Below, one piece after another: positions 54,032-62,312 of a DNA stretch of 64,000 nucleotides (its first letter is position 1; every line of letters starts with the position of its first letter). This stretch comes from Ferdinandcohnia sp047238305. GTDB lineage: Bacteria; Bacillota; Bacilli; Bacillales; Bacillaceae_L. The notes below the pieces were generated by a model that did no database searches, was not told the DNA's origin, and was given only the letters and a program-made list of their open reading frames with translations. The stretch is taken from assembly GCF_047238305.1 (NCBI RefSeq), contig NZ_JBDFMO010000001.1, positions 3,100,001 to 3,164,000 of the forward strand, written 5' to 3'. A program made the position numbers and the translations under genes.

Positions 54032-54796
54032 ATGAAGTTGTATGATCTAAGTTCATATTGGGAAGCAAATCCAATGGCAGAGCCATGGAGATTAAATGTA
54101 GAATTTTCAAGTAGTGAAGAACAAGCAGAGCTTATGGCAGAACGATTAGGACTTGATACTGATGATTTTCAGGACCGTATGGCAATGTCTGGAGAACATG
54201 TTAGTGGGGAATTTCTTTTCCATGTAGGTACACATGTTGATGCACCGTTCCACTTTGGACCTTTATGTGAAGGGGAGCGAGCAAAAACGATTGATGAGTT
54301 GCCGTTAGATGATTTTTACGGCGATGGGGTTGTTTTAGATATGAGACATAAGGAGCCAAGAAGCGGCATTAATGTTGAGGATGTTAAGGCAGCGCTTGAG
54401 GAAATGAATTATACCATTAAACCAAAAGATATAGTCTTAATTATGACAGGCTTCGATAAACATATATATACGGAAAAATATTTAAAAGACCAACCCGGCA
54501 TGACAGGAGAAGCGACTGAATGGCTTATTGATCAGGGAGTAAAACTGATGGGGATTGATGCTTATACATTCGATCGTCCCTTTGGGGCAATGGTTGAGTC
54601 AGTAAAAGCAGGAGATAAGAGTGCTTTATTTCCAGCTCATTTTTTGGGGAGGAAAAAAGAATATTATCACATTGAGAAACTAGCAAACTTAGATAAACTT
54701 CCAAAAAGACATGGATTTAAATTCTGTGCATTCCCGACAAAAGTAAAGGGTGGAACGGCGGGCTCTGTACGTGCAGTTGCGATGATTGAAGAATAG
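54032..54796 (+). CDS. Cyclase family (kynurenine formamidase-like) metal hydrolase
   Basis: 254-aa protein of the cyclase superfamily. The metal motif HVGTHVDAPFHF (about 64-75, HxGTHxDxPxH) is intact, and a second acidic/His region lies near 190-200. Ribosome binding site ATAGGAGGAA. Members hydrolyse amides, lactones or isatin-like rings. In this cluster a lactone or ring-opening hydrolysis step is plausible, but the sequence does not decide. Confidence 0.87.
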   Translation: MKLYDLSSYWEANPMAEPWRLNVEFSSSEEQAELMAERLGLDTDDFQDRMAMSGEHVSGEFLFHVGTHVDAPFHFGPLCEGERAKTIDELPLDDFYGDGVVLDMRHKEPRSGINVEDVKAALEEMNYTIKPKDIVLIMTGFDKHIYTEKYLKDQPGMTGEATEWLIDQGVKLMGIDAYTFDRPFGAMVESVKAGDKSALFPAHFLGRKKEYYHIEKLANLDKLPKRHGFKFCAFPTKVKGGTAGSVRAVAMIEE

Positions 54797-54823
54797 AAAC
54801 ATTGTAATGATCGAACGGAATTT

Positions 54824-54880
54824 TAAAAGGCTAAGGGAAGTCATTGGAGGCAAATTCCAATAATATCCCTGGCCTTTTAA
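54824..54880. terminator. Bidirectional terminator, cyclase / lysR
   Basis: AAAAGGC...AGGGA pairs with TCCCTGGCCTTTT, with an inner TTGGA/TCCAA pairing; A-run and T-run at the two ends serve both convergent genes. Confidence 0.75.
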
Positions 54881-54894
54881 TATACATTGGATTT

Positions 54895-55779
54895 TTATCC
54901 TTCTTGAAATTCCTCACCAAGGAACTGCAGCAAAGCCCGGACCGCAAAGGATTGGTACCTGTCTTTTTTAGTTATGACAACGAGCTCCCACATCGGGGGA
55001 GAGTCTAGTGGGATCATGTTAATTTGGGTTCCATCCATTTTGAAATAGATGGATTTTGGCAAAAGAGTAATCCCGAGTTGGGCAATAACGAGTTCTGTTA
55101 TCAAGTCCCATTGTGAACTTACATAAGCAATTTTAGGAGAAAATCCGGCATGTTGACAATGTTGAATGATCAAGTTATGTAAGGCAAATTCTTGATTAAA
55201 GAGAATAAAAGATTCATATTCAAGTTGTTCTAGTTTAACAGATTTCTCATTCGCAAATAGATGCGACGGATGAGTGAAAAGCGTAAATTCTTCCTTGATG
55301 AATGGGTGAACCATAAATTTATTGTGATCTGTTGGGTTTACGACAATACCCACGTCTACTTGCCCCTCATCGACTAAATGTTCAATCCGTTTGGCTCCAA
55401 GTTCGATTAATTCTAACGATACCTGAGAATGCTGCATACCAAATTTTTGGGCAATCGTTGGAAAGAAAAGTGTGCCAATTAAGGGAGGAATCCCAATTTT
55501 AATGTTTCCGGTTGGTAGGTTCATTAAATCATCTAATAAAGTATGAAGTTCATTGGTGGCACCTAGGATTTTAGATGCTTGTCTATACACAATTTTACCG
55601 GCATCCGTTAAGATCAATTTTCTAGTTGAGCGTTCAAATAGTTCAACCTTAAGTTCCGTTTCTAATTTTTTGATGGACTTACTCAAGGTGGGTTGCGAAA
55701 TATAGGTGTTAACCGCTGCTTTGGTAAAACTTCCGTAATCGACAACTTCCATAAGGTAGCATAGGTCTTTTAACTCCAT
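54895..55779 (-). CDS. LysR-type transcriptional regulator
   Basis: 294-aa LysR protein (MELKDLCYLMEVVDYGSFTKAA, STRKLILTDAGK), with an effector domain like those of CysL/CatR relatives. Ribosome binding site AGGAGG. It diverges from the CoA-transferase genes with 164 bp between, and is their likely regulator. Confidence 0.9.
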   Translation of the reverse strand: MELKDLCYLMEVVDYGSFTKAAVNTYISQPTLSKSIKKLETELKVELFERSTRKLILTDAGKIVYRQASKILGATNELHTLLDDLMNLPTGNIKIGIPPLIGTLFFPTIAQKFGMQHSQVSLELIELGAKRIEHLVDEGQVDVGIVVNPTDHNKFMVHPFIKEEFTLFTHPSHLFANEKSVKLEQLEYESFILFNQEFALHNLIIQHCQHAGFSPKIAYVSSQWDLITELVIAQLGITLLPKSIYFKMDGTQINMIPLDSPPMWELVVITKKDRYQSFAVRALLQFLGEEFQEG

Positions 55780-55943
55780 TGGTCCTCCTTATATTCCAAT
55801 ACGTAATATAGTTTATTCTTATTATTCATTTTACGGATAAATTGGACTGTTGTAAAATTTTATTAAGAAGATAATGAAAATTTAGAAATGACTAAAGTTA
55901 ACGGACAAATTGTCTTACTTTTATATAACAGGAGGGGTAGAAA

Positions 55944-56633
55944 ATGAAAACAATCTTTACAAGCTTTGAAGAAGCTGTAAGCGATATCAAAGGCGGGATG
56001 ACACTGATGGTAGGTGGCTTCGGTCTTGTTGGTATTCCAGAAAATCTAATACTTGGACTTCGTAAAACAAACGTAAAGGATCTAACCGTAATTTCGAATA
56101 ACTGTGGAGTAGATGACTGGGGACTTGGGATCCTTTTACAAAATAAACAAATCAAAAAGATGATTTCTTCATATGTAGGGGAAAACAAGGAGTTTGAAAG
56201 ACAGGTTTTAAGCGGGGAATTAGAGGTTCAACTCGTACCTCAAGGATCATTAGCAGAGAAAATTCGTGCAGGGGGAGCGGGAATTCCTGCATTTTACACG
56301 CCGGCAGGAGTAGGAACTCCAATTGCAGAAGGACGCGAAACGAGAGAGTTCAACGGAAAAGAATATTTATTGGAAGAAGGATTAACAGCGGATTTTAGTT
56401 TAGTAAAGGCATGGAAAGCGGATAAACTAGGAAATTTAGTTTATCGTAAAACAGCACAAAACTTTAATCCCATGATGGCGGCTGCGGGAAAGGTCACTAT
56501 TGCTGAGGTAGAAGAGATTGTTGAGGTTGGTGAACTTGACCCTAATGAAATTCACACACCAAGTATTTATGTTCAAGGTTTGATTGTTGGTAAGCATGAA
56601 AAACGAATTGAGCGTTTAACTGTTAGAGACTAA
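55944..56633 (+). CDS. 3-oxoacid CoA-transferase, subunit A
   Basis: 229-aa alpha subunit of a family I CoA-transferase (ScoA/AtoD/PcaI type). The GGFGLVGIPENLI motif is at about 25-37, and GGAGIPAFYTPAGVGT near 110 is typical. Ribosome binding site AGGAGGGG. Subunit B follows after 13 bp. Substrate likely acetoacetate, in line with the nearby BKACE enzyme, though 3-oxoadipate is possible. Confidence 0.92.
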   Translation: MKTIFTSFEEAVSDIKGGMTLMVGGFGLVGIPENLILGLRKTNVKDLTVISNNCGVDDWGLGILLQNKQIKKMISSYVGENKEFERQVLSGELEVQLVPQGSLAEKIRAGGAGIPAFYTPAGVGTPIAEGRETREFNGKEYLLEEGLTADFSLVKAWKADKLGNLVYRKTAQNFNPMMAAAGKVTIAEVEEIVEVGELDPNEIHTPSIYVQGLIVGKHEKRIERLTVRD

Positions 56634-56646
56634 GGGAGGTAATTGG

Positions 56647-57306
56647 ATGTCTAATAACGTAAGAGTGCAAATTGCACAAAGGGCGGAGCTGGAAATTCAA
56701 GATGGAAATTATGTGAATCTGGGAATCGGAATGCCGACGATGGTGGCAAATTATATTTCTGACAATAAACATGTGGTTTTACAATCGGAAAATGGTTTAT
56801 TAGGAATTGGGCCATATCCTAAGAAGGAAGAGGTCGACCCCGATTTGATCAATGCTGGAAAAGAGACTGTCACAGCAATGACAGGTGCAAGCTTTTTTAG
56901 CAGTGCCGAATCATTCGCGATGATTCGCGGAGGCCATATCGACATTGCTATATTAGGTGGGATGGAAGTGGCTGAGAATGGGGATTTGGCCAACTGGATG
57001 ATTCCGGGAAAGATGATCAAAGGCATGGGCGGTGCGATGGATTTAGTTCACGGTGCGAAAAAGACGATTGTCATTATGGAGCATGTAAATAAGCATGGAC
57101 AGCCAAAAATTCTAAAAAAGTGTAGCCTTCCACTCACAGGTCAAAAAGTAGTCGATCGAATTATTACGGATAGAGCTGTAATCGATGTGACGGAGAATGG
57201 GTTGAAATTAGTTGAGGTGGCAAAAGGGTATAGTGTTCAGGATGTAGTTGAATCAACTGAAGCGGAATTGAGTGTTTCAGACGATGTAAAAATTGAGGCT
57301 TATTAA
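56647..57306 (+). CDS. 3-oxoacid CoA-transferase, subunit B
   Basis: 219-aa beta subunit. The catalytic glutamate sits in SENGLLG (about 47-53), and GGHIDIAILGGMEV is near 97-110. Ribosome binding site AGGGAGGTAA. With subunit A it moves CoA from succinyl-CoA to a 3-oxo acid. Confidence 0.93.
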   Translation: MSNNVRVQIAQRAELEIQDGNYVNLGIGMPTMVANYISDNKHVVLQSENGLLGIGPYPKKEEVDPDLINAGKETVTAMTGASFFSSAESFAMIRGGHIDIAILGGMEVAENGDLANWMIPGKMIKGMGGAMDLVHGAKKTIVIMEHVNKHGQPKILKKCSLPLTGQKVVDRIITDRAVIDVTENGLKLVEVAKGYSVQDVVESTEAELSVSDDVKIEAY

Positions 57307-57315
57307 TTGAATGGT

Positions 57316-57349
57316 GAAAACCTCCAAACGTTTGGGTTTGGAGGTTTTT
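57316..57349 (+). terminator. Terminator of CoA-transferase operon
   Basis: AAAACCTCCAAAC pairs with GTTTGGAGGTTTTT; strong stem and T-run. Confidence 0.9.
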
Positions 57350-57425
57350 CTATACAAAAGATTAGAGAATAAAAGTAATATATGGTTAAATAATGGATAT
57401 GCATATTATAAAAATAGGTGAGGAC

Positions 57426-58313
57426 ATGATTCGCAATATACAACTAGAAGACAGAATAAAGGAAGATAATTATAAAGTATTCGCTTTGCTCAGCAATTAT
57501 TTAAATAACGCACCCGATTTTGTTGATCGAGAACAAGTCGAGGAGATTGCTAAAAGTGGTGTATCTTATGAATATGCGTTTGGTGTAATATTAGCTGCTG
57601 CGTTTGGATTAGATATTGTAGATAATCCTAATGATAAAGAATTGTTTACTAACTATTTTAAAAAGATGTTTCATCAACTTGATGTAAACGAGTATTCGAA
57701 TAATCTCTACTATAAGAATATCAAGATTCCTACGATAAAAATCGGTAATAGTGAATTAAAATATGAAACATATAAACCGTTCGAAGGATTTGTTTGTGAT
57801 GATATTATCCAAACAAATGAGGGTAGACAGATACTGCAAATTGGTTTTTTTGAGACTGAATTTTCTTTTCCCGCGGTATTAGAAAATGGGCGTATTTGGA
57901 TGACGATTACACCAAATTAAATCGAAACGATGAAGGAAGCTGTTGAAAAGGCTTCTGGTAACGTCCTTACTTATGGACTCGGACTTGGTTACTATGCCTA
58001 TATGGTATCGGAAAAACCGAATGTTGAAAGTGTCACGATCGTTGATAGCAATGAAGATGTGATTGATTTATTTCAGACCTACATTTTACCTCAATTTACA
58101 AATGCCAAAAAGATTAAGATCATTAAAGAAGATGCGTTTGAATATGCACGGGAAAGGATGCCAAAGGGGAACTATGATTTCGTGTTTACAGATTTGTGGC
58201 ATGATGTGTCAGATGGGATTGACATGTATGTAGAAATGAAAAAGTATGAAAAAACATGTCCTACCACTGAATTTTCTTATTGGATCGAGAAGTCGATATT
58301 GTGTTATATGTAG
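57426..58313 (+). pseudogene. SAM-methyltransferase/spermidine synthase-like gene with in-frame stop
   Basis: Reading starts at ATG 57426 (AGGTGAGG upstream) and runs to an in-frame TAA at 57918-57920. The same frame then continues without any shift to 58313. The second half has the SAM-binding fold: GNVLTYGLGLGYYAYM and VTIVDSNEDVI with an acidic residue after strand 2. A single T in the first base (GAA or CAA to TAA) would explain the break. It may also be truncated at the C-terminus. Function of the parent family uncertain. Confidence 0.7.
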
Positions 58314-58325
58314 TGTGATACGTTT

Positions 58326-58356
58326 AACCAGTGGGGTATTCTCGATCCCACTGGTT
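58326..58356. other. Perfect hairpin after the broken gene
   Basis: AACCAGTGGG (58326-58335) and CCCACTGGTT (58347-58356); no T-tract. Terminator-like for the broken gene. Confidence 0.5.
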
Positions 58357-58426
58357 GTTAGTTGAGGCCATTTAGGTGGGGCACAAAGACGTTTTTCACG
58401 GGAAGTGGCCATATTATTAAAAATAT

Positions 58427-58729
58427 CTATTCAACAATTGTAATAATCGGTGGCTTATGTAAGTATTGAAATAGATTTGGACCGTCTGCTTCCGCTTCTC
58501 TTGCTTCTGGGCTTGAAAAGGCTTCAGTTAGTTTTTCTATATTTTCAAACTCTAAGACAGTTATTAGATAAAGGTTTAAATTTGTATTTTGAGAATCAAG
58601 TACACGATGAACAGAATCTTTTATTATGTTTGGGATTTTACGGCCTAATGGAACATGAACATCATAATAATGTTTATCAAAAGCCTCTTTATCCTTTGGT
58701 TCCTCATACATTATGATCATTTTCGCCAA
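58427..58729 (-). CDS. EthD domain protein
   Basis: About 100-aa EthD-family ferredoxin-like barrel (MAKMIIMYEEPKDKEAFDKHYYDVHVPL). TTG 58729 is chosen because AAGGAGTGG on the minus strand is about 9 nt ahead and the family start is MAKMI; an in-frame ATG at 58738 touches the site. EthD proteins accompany P450 and oxygenase pathways, but their biochemical role is unclear. Confidence 0.85.
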   Translation of the reverse strand: MAKMIIMYEEPKDKEAFDKHYYDVHVPLGRKIPNIIKDSVHRVLDSQNTNLNLYLITVLEFENIEKLTEAFSSPEAREAEADGPNLFQYLHKPPIITIVE

Positions 58730-58839
58730 ATCATCCACTCCTTTTTTACTATTTCTAGTAGAATATATTCCTTTTTCCGGAGATTATTCTTTGGTTATTT
58801 TTTATTAAGAATCAACAGTCTGGAAGTAAAATGTAAAAT

Positions 58840-58910
58840 GCATTTTTAAAAGAATAAAAATGCTTTTCCTCGACCATGGACTACAGTAGCAGTCCCTTTT
58901 TGGTTTTTTT
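58840..58910 (+). terminator. Two successive hairpins with T-tracts
   Basis: GCATTTTT/AAAAATGC (58840-58863) followed by TTTT, then a GGACT...AGTCC hairpin (about 58878-58894) followed by T-runs. They face the plus strand, where no gene precedes, so a short transcript may end here. Confidence 0.45.
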
Positions 58911-58981
58911 TTCACCCCTTTGAAAATCCCTTAGCATTCCTACCAATAACTTGGTGAATCTATTAGTAGGAGGGATTGAAT

Positions 58982-60223
58982 ATGGGAATTCGAATTTTAT
59001 TACTATTAACTCTCATCTTTTGTCATTTTTCAATGATAGCAAGTGCGGAAGTACCACTGACCGCTGCATTTATACGTGATCACCAGTTGTGGATCAAAAC
59101 AGGTGATCGAGAAATCCAAATTACAAAAGACCGTTATGTGTATTCTCCGAAATGGTCATTTGATGGCCGTTTTATTGGTTTTATTGATGGTGATGAAAAG
59201 GGCGAAAAATCGGATTTGTTCATATATGATACAAAGGAAAAGGAGATTTACCAACCTTATGTAAGGGTTATTACATCTGATTTTAAATGGTCCCCGATTA
59301 AAAATCAGTTGGCCTACACTGATCACGGGCTATTAAATGTCACAAAAATAAAAAATGGTAGGCCACAAGGATTTGAAAATGTCTCACTAGGAGTGGCTGG
59401 GTTTGAGTGGTTTCCAAACGGGAAAGAATTTATTGTTTCCTCTCAATCTAACTTACTTCCTACAGGGTGGAGCCCTATCCCACTCTTTAGAATTCCAGTA
59501 GATGCAAATCTTGCGAAAGAAAAAATGAAGCATTTTTATACGATTCAAACAAAAGAACCTGATTTGTTTGGGATTGATGCTGATTATTTTAAATGGAGTA
59601 CAGATGGAAAATGGGTAAGCTTTTTACTGATACCTACAGCTTCTTGGTCTATGGATAGCAACACGTTATGTGTCCTGTCATCACAAGGAGAACATTTTCA
59701 GGCAGTAGGAAAAATGTTGGGGTTTAATGATTGGTTTAAGTGGGCGCCAACAACTGACCAATTAGCATACATTTCAGGAGAAGGAAGATTCTTTGTTGAG
59801 AACAAGAAAATGAAAGTTGCCGATATCCCAATTATTAAACAGCAGCAGGAGTACACGCCTAATGGATTTGTAGACCTTGATTTGGAATGGTTCTCAAAAG
59901 ATATGGTTATAGTTACTCGTGCTAAAGAAAATAAGGAGTGGAAAGAAGGACCTGTGCCAACAATGTTCACTACACTTTACGCGATCAACATTAAAACAGG
60001 GGAGCAGAAACAAATTTCATTCCCTCGGAAAAATGAAATTGACGAAAAACCTCAAGTGATGGGATCTTACCTTTCTTGGTTCCGAAAGGCGACAGAGCAA
60101 AATAAGGGGGATGTATGGGTGAAAAAAGGTGTCAACGGGCAAGAGCAAATCTGGCTTAAAAAAGTGGATTCTGCTCCAACATTTTTTTCGCGGAAAGATG
60201 GGACGCGGGGACAGGTACATTGA
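58982..60223 (+). CDS. Secreted TolB-like beta-propeller protein
   Basis: About 413-aa exported protein: signal peptide to about residue 22 (ends SAE), then WD40-like PD40 repeats (YVYSPKWSFDGRFIGFIDGD; FKWSPIKNQLAYTD; FKWSTDGKWVSFL) forming a beta-propeller. ATG 58982 is well spaced from AGGAGG. The last residues (RKDGTRGQVH) are encoded by the start of a REP-like element, so the original C-terminus was altered. Role unknown; probably binds a surface or envelope partner. Confidence 0.82.
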   Translation: MGIRILLLLTLIFCHFSMIASAEVPLTAAFIRDHQLWIKTGDREIQITKDRYVYSPKWSFDGRFIGFIDGDEKGEKSDLFIYDTKEKEIYQPYVRVITSDFKWSPIKNQLAYTDHGLLNVTKIKNGRPQGFENVSLGVAGFEWFPNGKEFIVSSQSNLLPTGWSPIPLFRIPVDANLAKEKMKHFYTIQTKEPDLFGIDADYFKWSTDGKWVSFLLIPTASWSMDSNTLCVLSSQGEHFQAVGKMLGFNDWFKWAPTTDQLAYISGEGRFFVENKKMKVADIPIIKQQQEYTPNGFVDLDLEWFSKDMVIVTRAKENKEWKEGPVPTMFTTLYAINIKTGEQKQISFPRKNEIDEKPQVMGSYLSWFRKATEQNKGDVWVKKGVNGQEQIWLKKVDSAPTFFSRKDGTRGQVH

Positions 60224-60260
60224 CCCAAGCGGGGACAAGGTACCTGTCCCCCTGACCCGC
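60199..60260. repeat. REP-like palindrome, GGGACAGGTAC type
   Basis: Copies of GGGACAGGTAC in both orientations; the central part is a GGGGACA...TGTCCCC stem around AGGTACC. It spans the end of the beta-propeller gene and the end of the tetR remnant. Related copies at 60895-60930 and 61266-61297. Confidence 0.65.
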
Positions 60261-60261
60261 C

Positions 60262-60607
60262 TATTTTTTATGACTGGCTTCACCACTGATTCTGCCCGAT
60301 TATACTTTATAATCTCAAGGAGTTGCTCTGCCATGAAGTGAGGGCTGTACTTAAATCCACTATTGATCCATTCAATTCCTAAAATTGCATATGCTTGATA
60401 ATTAGCATGAATTTCTCTGTCAATTTTGGGATTGGTGAGCGTGTTATGTAAATCAGATAAAGCAAGTTCCTTTAATACCGTACAGAACTTATTTTGAAAT
60501 CCTGTTAAGGTACTAGTTTTGACCATATGTGAATAAAAAGTTGCGTATTTATAGACATGGTCAAATATTTTAATTGCTGACGTTGAGAGCTTTTTAATCT
60601 CAAACAT
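60262..60607 (-). pseudogene. Truncated TetR-family regulator, C-terminal part
   Basis: About 115 residues (FEIKKLSTSAIKIFDHVYK..., ILGIEWINSGFKYSPHFMAEQLLEII) match the C-terminal ligand domain of TetR regulators. The N-terminal helix-turn-helix is gone, and upstream sequence switches to antisense of an SDR gene. The frame runs on past its natural end into the REP element. An AAAGGGG before an internal ATG is probably accidental. Confidence 0.6.
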
Positions 60608-60640
60608 TTCAACCCCTTTGTATGGTTCTCGATAGGATTG

Positions 60641-60870
60641 AATCAAAAGGTAGTCGTTTCTGATATTAATATCGAGGCGGCAAAAGCAACAGTTGAAGAA
60701 ATTAAAGCAATCGGTGGAGACACAATCGCAGTTATGACCAACGTTGCTAGAGAAGAAGACATTCAAAACTTAATTAATACAGCTGTGGATACGTATGGCA
60801 CAGTAGATATTTTGGTGAATAATGCAGGAATTATGGACAACTTTGAACCAGCTGGAGAAATTATAGATTG
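60641..60870 (+). pseudogene. Truncated short-chain dehydrogenase fragment
   Basis: About 75 residues of an SDR core: VVVSDINIEAAKATVEEIKAIGG..., GTVDILVNNAGIM. The glycine-rich cofactor loop at the front and the YxxxK active site at the back are missing. The fragment ends at a REP-like element. With the divergent tetR remnant it looks like what is left of a tetR-SDR gene pair after a deletion. Confidence 0.7.
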
Positions 60871-60894
60871 GGTCGACGTGAAGTGGACCCAAGC

Positions 60895-60930
60895 ATTTTT
60901 GGTACACAGGGACAGGTACAGTGTCCCATG
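60895..60930. repeat. REP-like palindrome, second copy
   Basis: GGGACAGGTACAGTGTCCC at 60909-60927 with flanking TTGGTACACA; it truncates the SDR fragment. Confidence 0.6.
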
Positions 60931-60940
60931 TGATTACTAT

Positions 60941-61051
60941 TTATTTTTTATCATTTTCCTTTGATTCTGTATTATGTTTTACATTTTTTTTAGAATCTTT
61001 TTGGTTATTTTTGATATTGCCTTTTGCGTCTACTTTTGAATCCCTTAACAT
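60941..61051 (-). CDS. 36-aa lysine-rich small protein
   Basis: MLRDSKVDAKGNIKNNQKDS... ending in KENDKK, very rich in Lys, Asn and Asp with no hydrophobic stretch. A perfect GGAGG ribosome binding site (plus-strand CCTCC at 61060-61064) is 8 nt before the ATG. It is too small for routine gene callers. It looks like a small disordered, perhaps spore or stress, protein; no family recognised. Confidence 0.6.
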   Translation of the reverse strand: MLRDSKVDAKGNIKNNQKDSKKNVKHNTESKENDKK

Positions 61052-61265
61052 TTTTCATACCTCCATTTTCTGTCTCTCTTTCCACTTATTTTCCCAAGAT
61101 GAGTTGCTTTTATTCATGTCATAAAAGGTACCATTTATTTTAAAAATAGTGATATTATGTTGTAAGGTTAAGAGGACAGGGAATACAAACAAGTCATTTT
61201 TAATGACATTGGTAAACAGTTTCTACTCGATCATATTAAGAGGATCATGAGTTAAATGTAATTTA

Positions 61266-61297
61266 ATGGGTCGCGGTACCTGTCCCTCTGTCCCAGC
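61266..61297. repeat. REP-like palindrome, third copy
   Basis: GGTACCTGTCCCTCTGTCCCA, opposite orientation to the copy at 60895-60930. It lies just before the AEC permease promoter region. Confidence 0.55.
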
Positions 61298-61347
61298 ATG
61301 TTGTATACTAGAATAGTATTTTTAGATAGTTAGAGGAGCATGCTGTG

Positions 61348-62256
61348 ATGAATGAGGAATTTCTTTATATTATAATGATTATTGCACTTGGGTATGTTTT
61401 GAAACGAATACACGTGTTGAAAGAGAAGGATGGAGAGGTAATTGCTAAGATTATCTTTAAAATTACGCTTCCAGCACTAGTGCTTGTGACGTTCGATCAG
61501 ATCAAAATCGAAACAAACCTTATTTTAATCCCAGTTATTGTACTGATCTATGGTATTGTTGTTTCATTATTGGGCTTTCTTATTTTTAAAAATGAGGAAA
61601 GAGAGCTTAAGGGCTCATTTTTGATGATGTCTTCTGGGTTTAATGTCGGTTTGTTCGCATTTCCGCTTGTATATGCGATTTGGGGAATGACTGGCTTGAC
61701 ATATTTTAGTATGTTTGATGTGGGAACCTCTTTCATCGTCTTTGGGGTCGCCTATATCTTAGGGAGCTACTTTTCAAGGGATGGGTTAAGCTTAAAACCT
61801 ATTGAAATTGGAAAAAAACTTGTGAAATCAATTCCATTAATGTCTTACGTGTTTGCAAGTATTTTAAATCTCAGTCATATTAAATTACCAGATATGGTGA
61901 TTGAGGTGGCGAGTACCCTTTCAGCAGCCAATATGCCATTAAGCTTACTATTATTGGGTCTTTACTTGAATTTCAAATTTGAAAAACAGTTTGTAAAACC
62001 GATGCTGAAATTTTTAACATTTCGATATGGGGTAGGCTTGCTTGTTGGGGTTACGTTGTTATTTCTGCTTCCGTACGGTGATATGTTTCGCTACACGCTC
62101 TTGATTGGTCTGCTACTTCCGGTAGCTTCATCGTCAATTCCGTTTGCGGTCGAGTTTAAATATAGTAACGATAGCATTCGATTAATGGCAACTGCAACGA
62201 ATATTACCATCTTAGTGAGTATCGTAATTTTATATGTATTTGCGAATTTTATCTAA
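61348..62256 (+). CDS. AEC family (auxin efflux carrier) permease
   Basis: 302-aa membrane protein with about ten helices; KITLPALVLVTFDQI and FNVGLFAFPLVYAIWG near 90 are AEC family blocks. ATG 61348 is 9 nt after GAGGAG. In bacteria these carriers export or import small organic acids such as malate; the substrate here is unknown. Confidence 0.88.
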   Translation: MNEEFLYIIMIIALGYVLKRIHVLKEKDGEVIAKIIFKITLPALVLVTFDQIKIETNLILIPVIVLIYGIVVSLLGFLIFKNEERELKGSFLMMSSGFNVGLFAFPLVYAIWGMTGLTYFSMFDVGTSFIVFGVAYILGSYFSRDGLSLKPIEIGKKLVKSIPLMSYVFASILNLSHIKLPDMVIEVASTLSAANMPLSLLLLGLYLNFKFEKQFVKPMLKFLTFRYGVGLLVGVTLLFLLPYGDMFRYTLLIGLLLPVASSSIPFAVEFKYSNDSIRLMATATNITILVSIVILYVFANFI

Positions 62257-62283
62257 AAATAGTCCCACTACGGGGAAATTGAA

Positions 62284-62312
62284 AGGACTGAGCTTGACAC
62301 TCAGTCCTGTTT
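62284..62312 (+). terminator. Terminator of AEC permease gene
   Basis: AGGACTGAG (62284-62292) pairs with CTCAGTCCT (62300-62308), followed by GTTTTATTT. It overlaps the end of the convergent gene. Confidence 0.8.

Noticed and set aside
60017..60261. Minus-strand open frame continuing past the tetR remnant
   Set aside because: It is antisense to the beta-propeller gene and the repeat; only the part from about 60262 looks protein-derived.
61311..61320. TTGTATACTA before the AEC permease gene
   Set aside because: It breaks the palindrome at the right arm and reads better as a TATACT -10 box.
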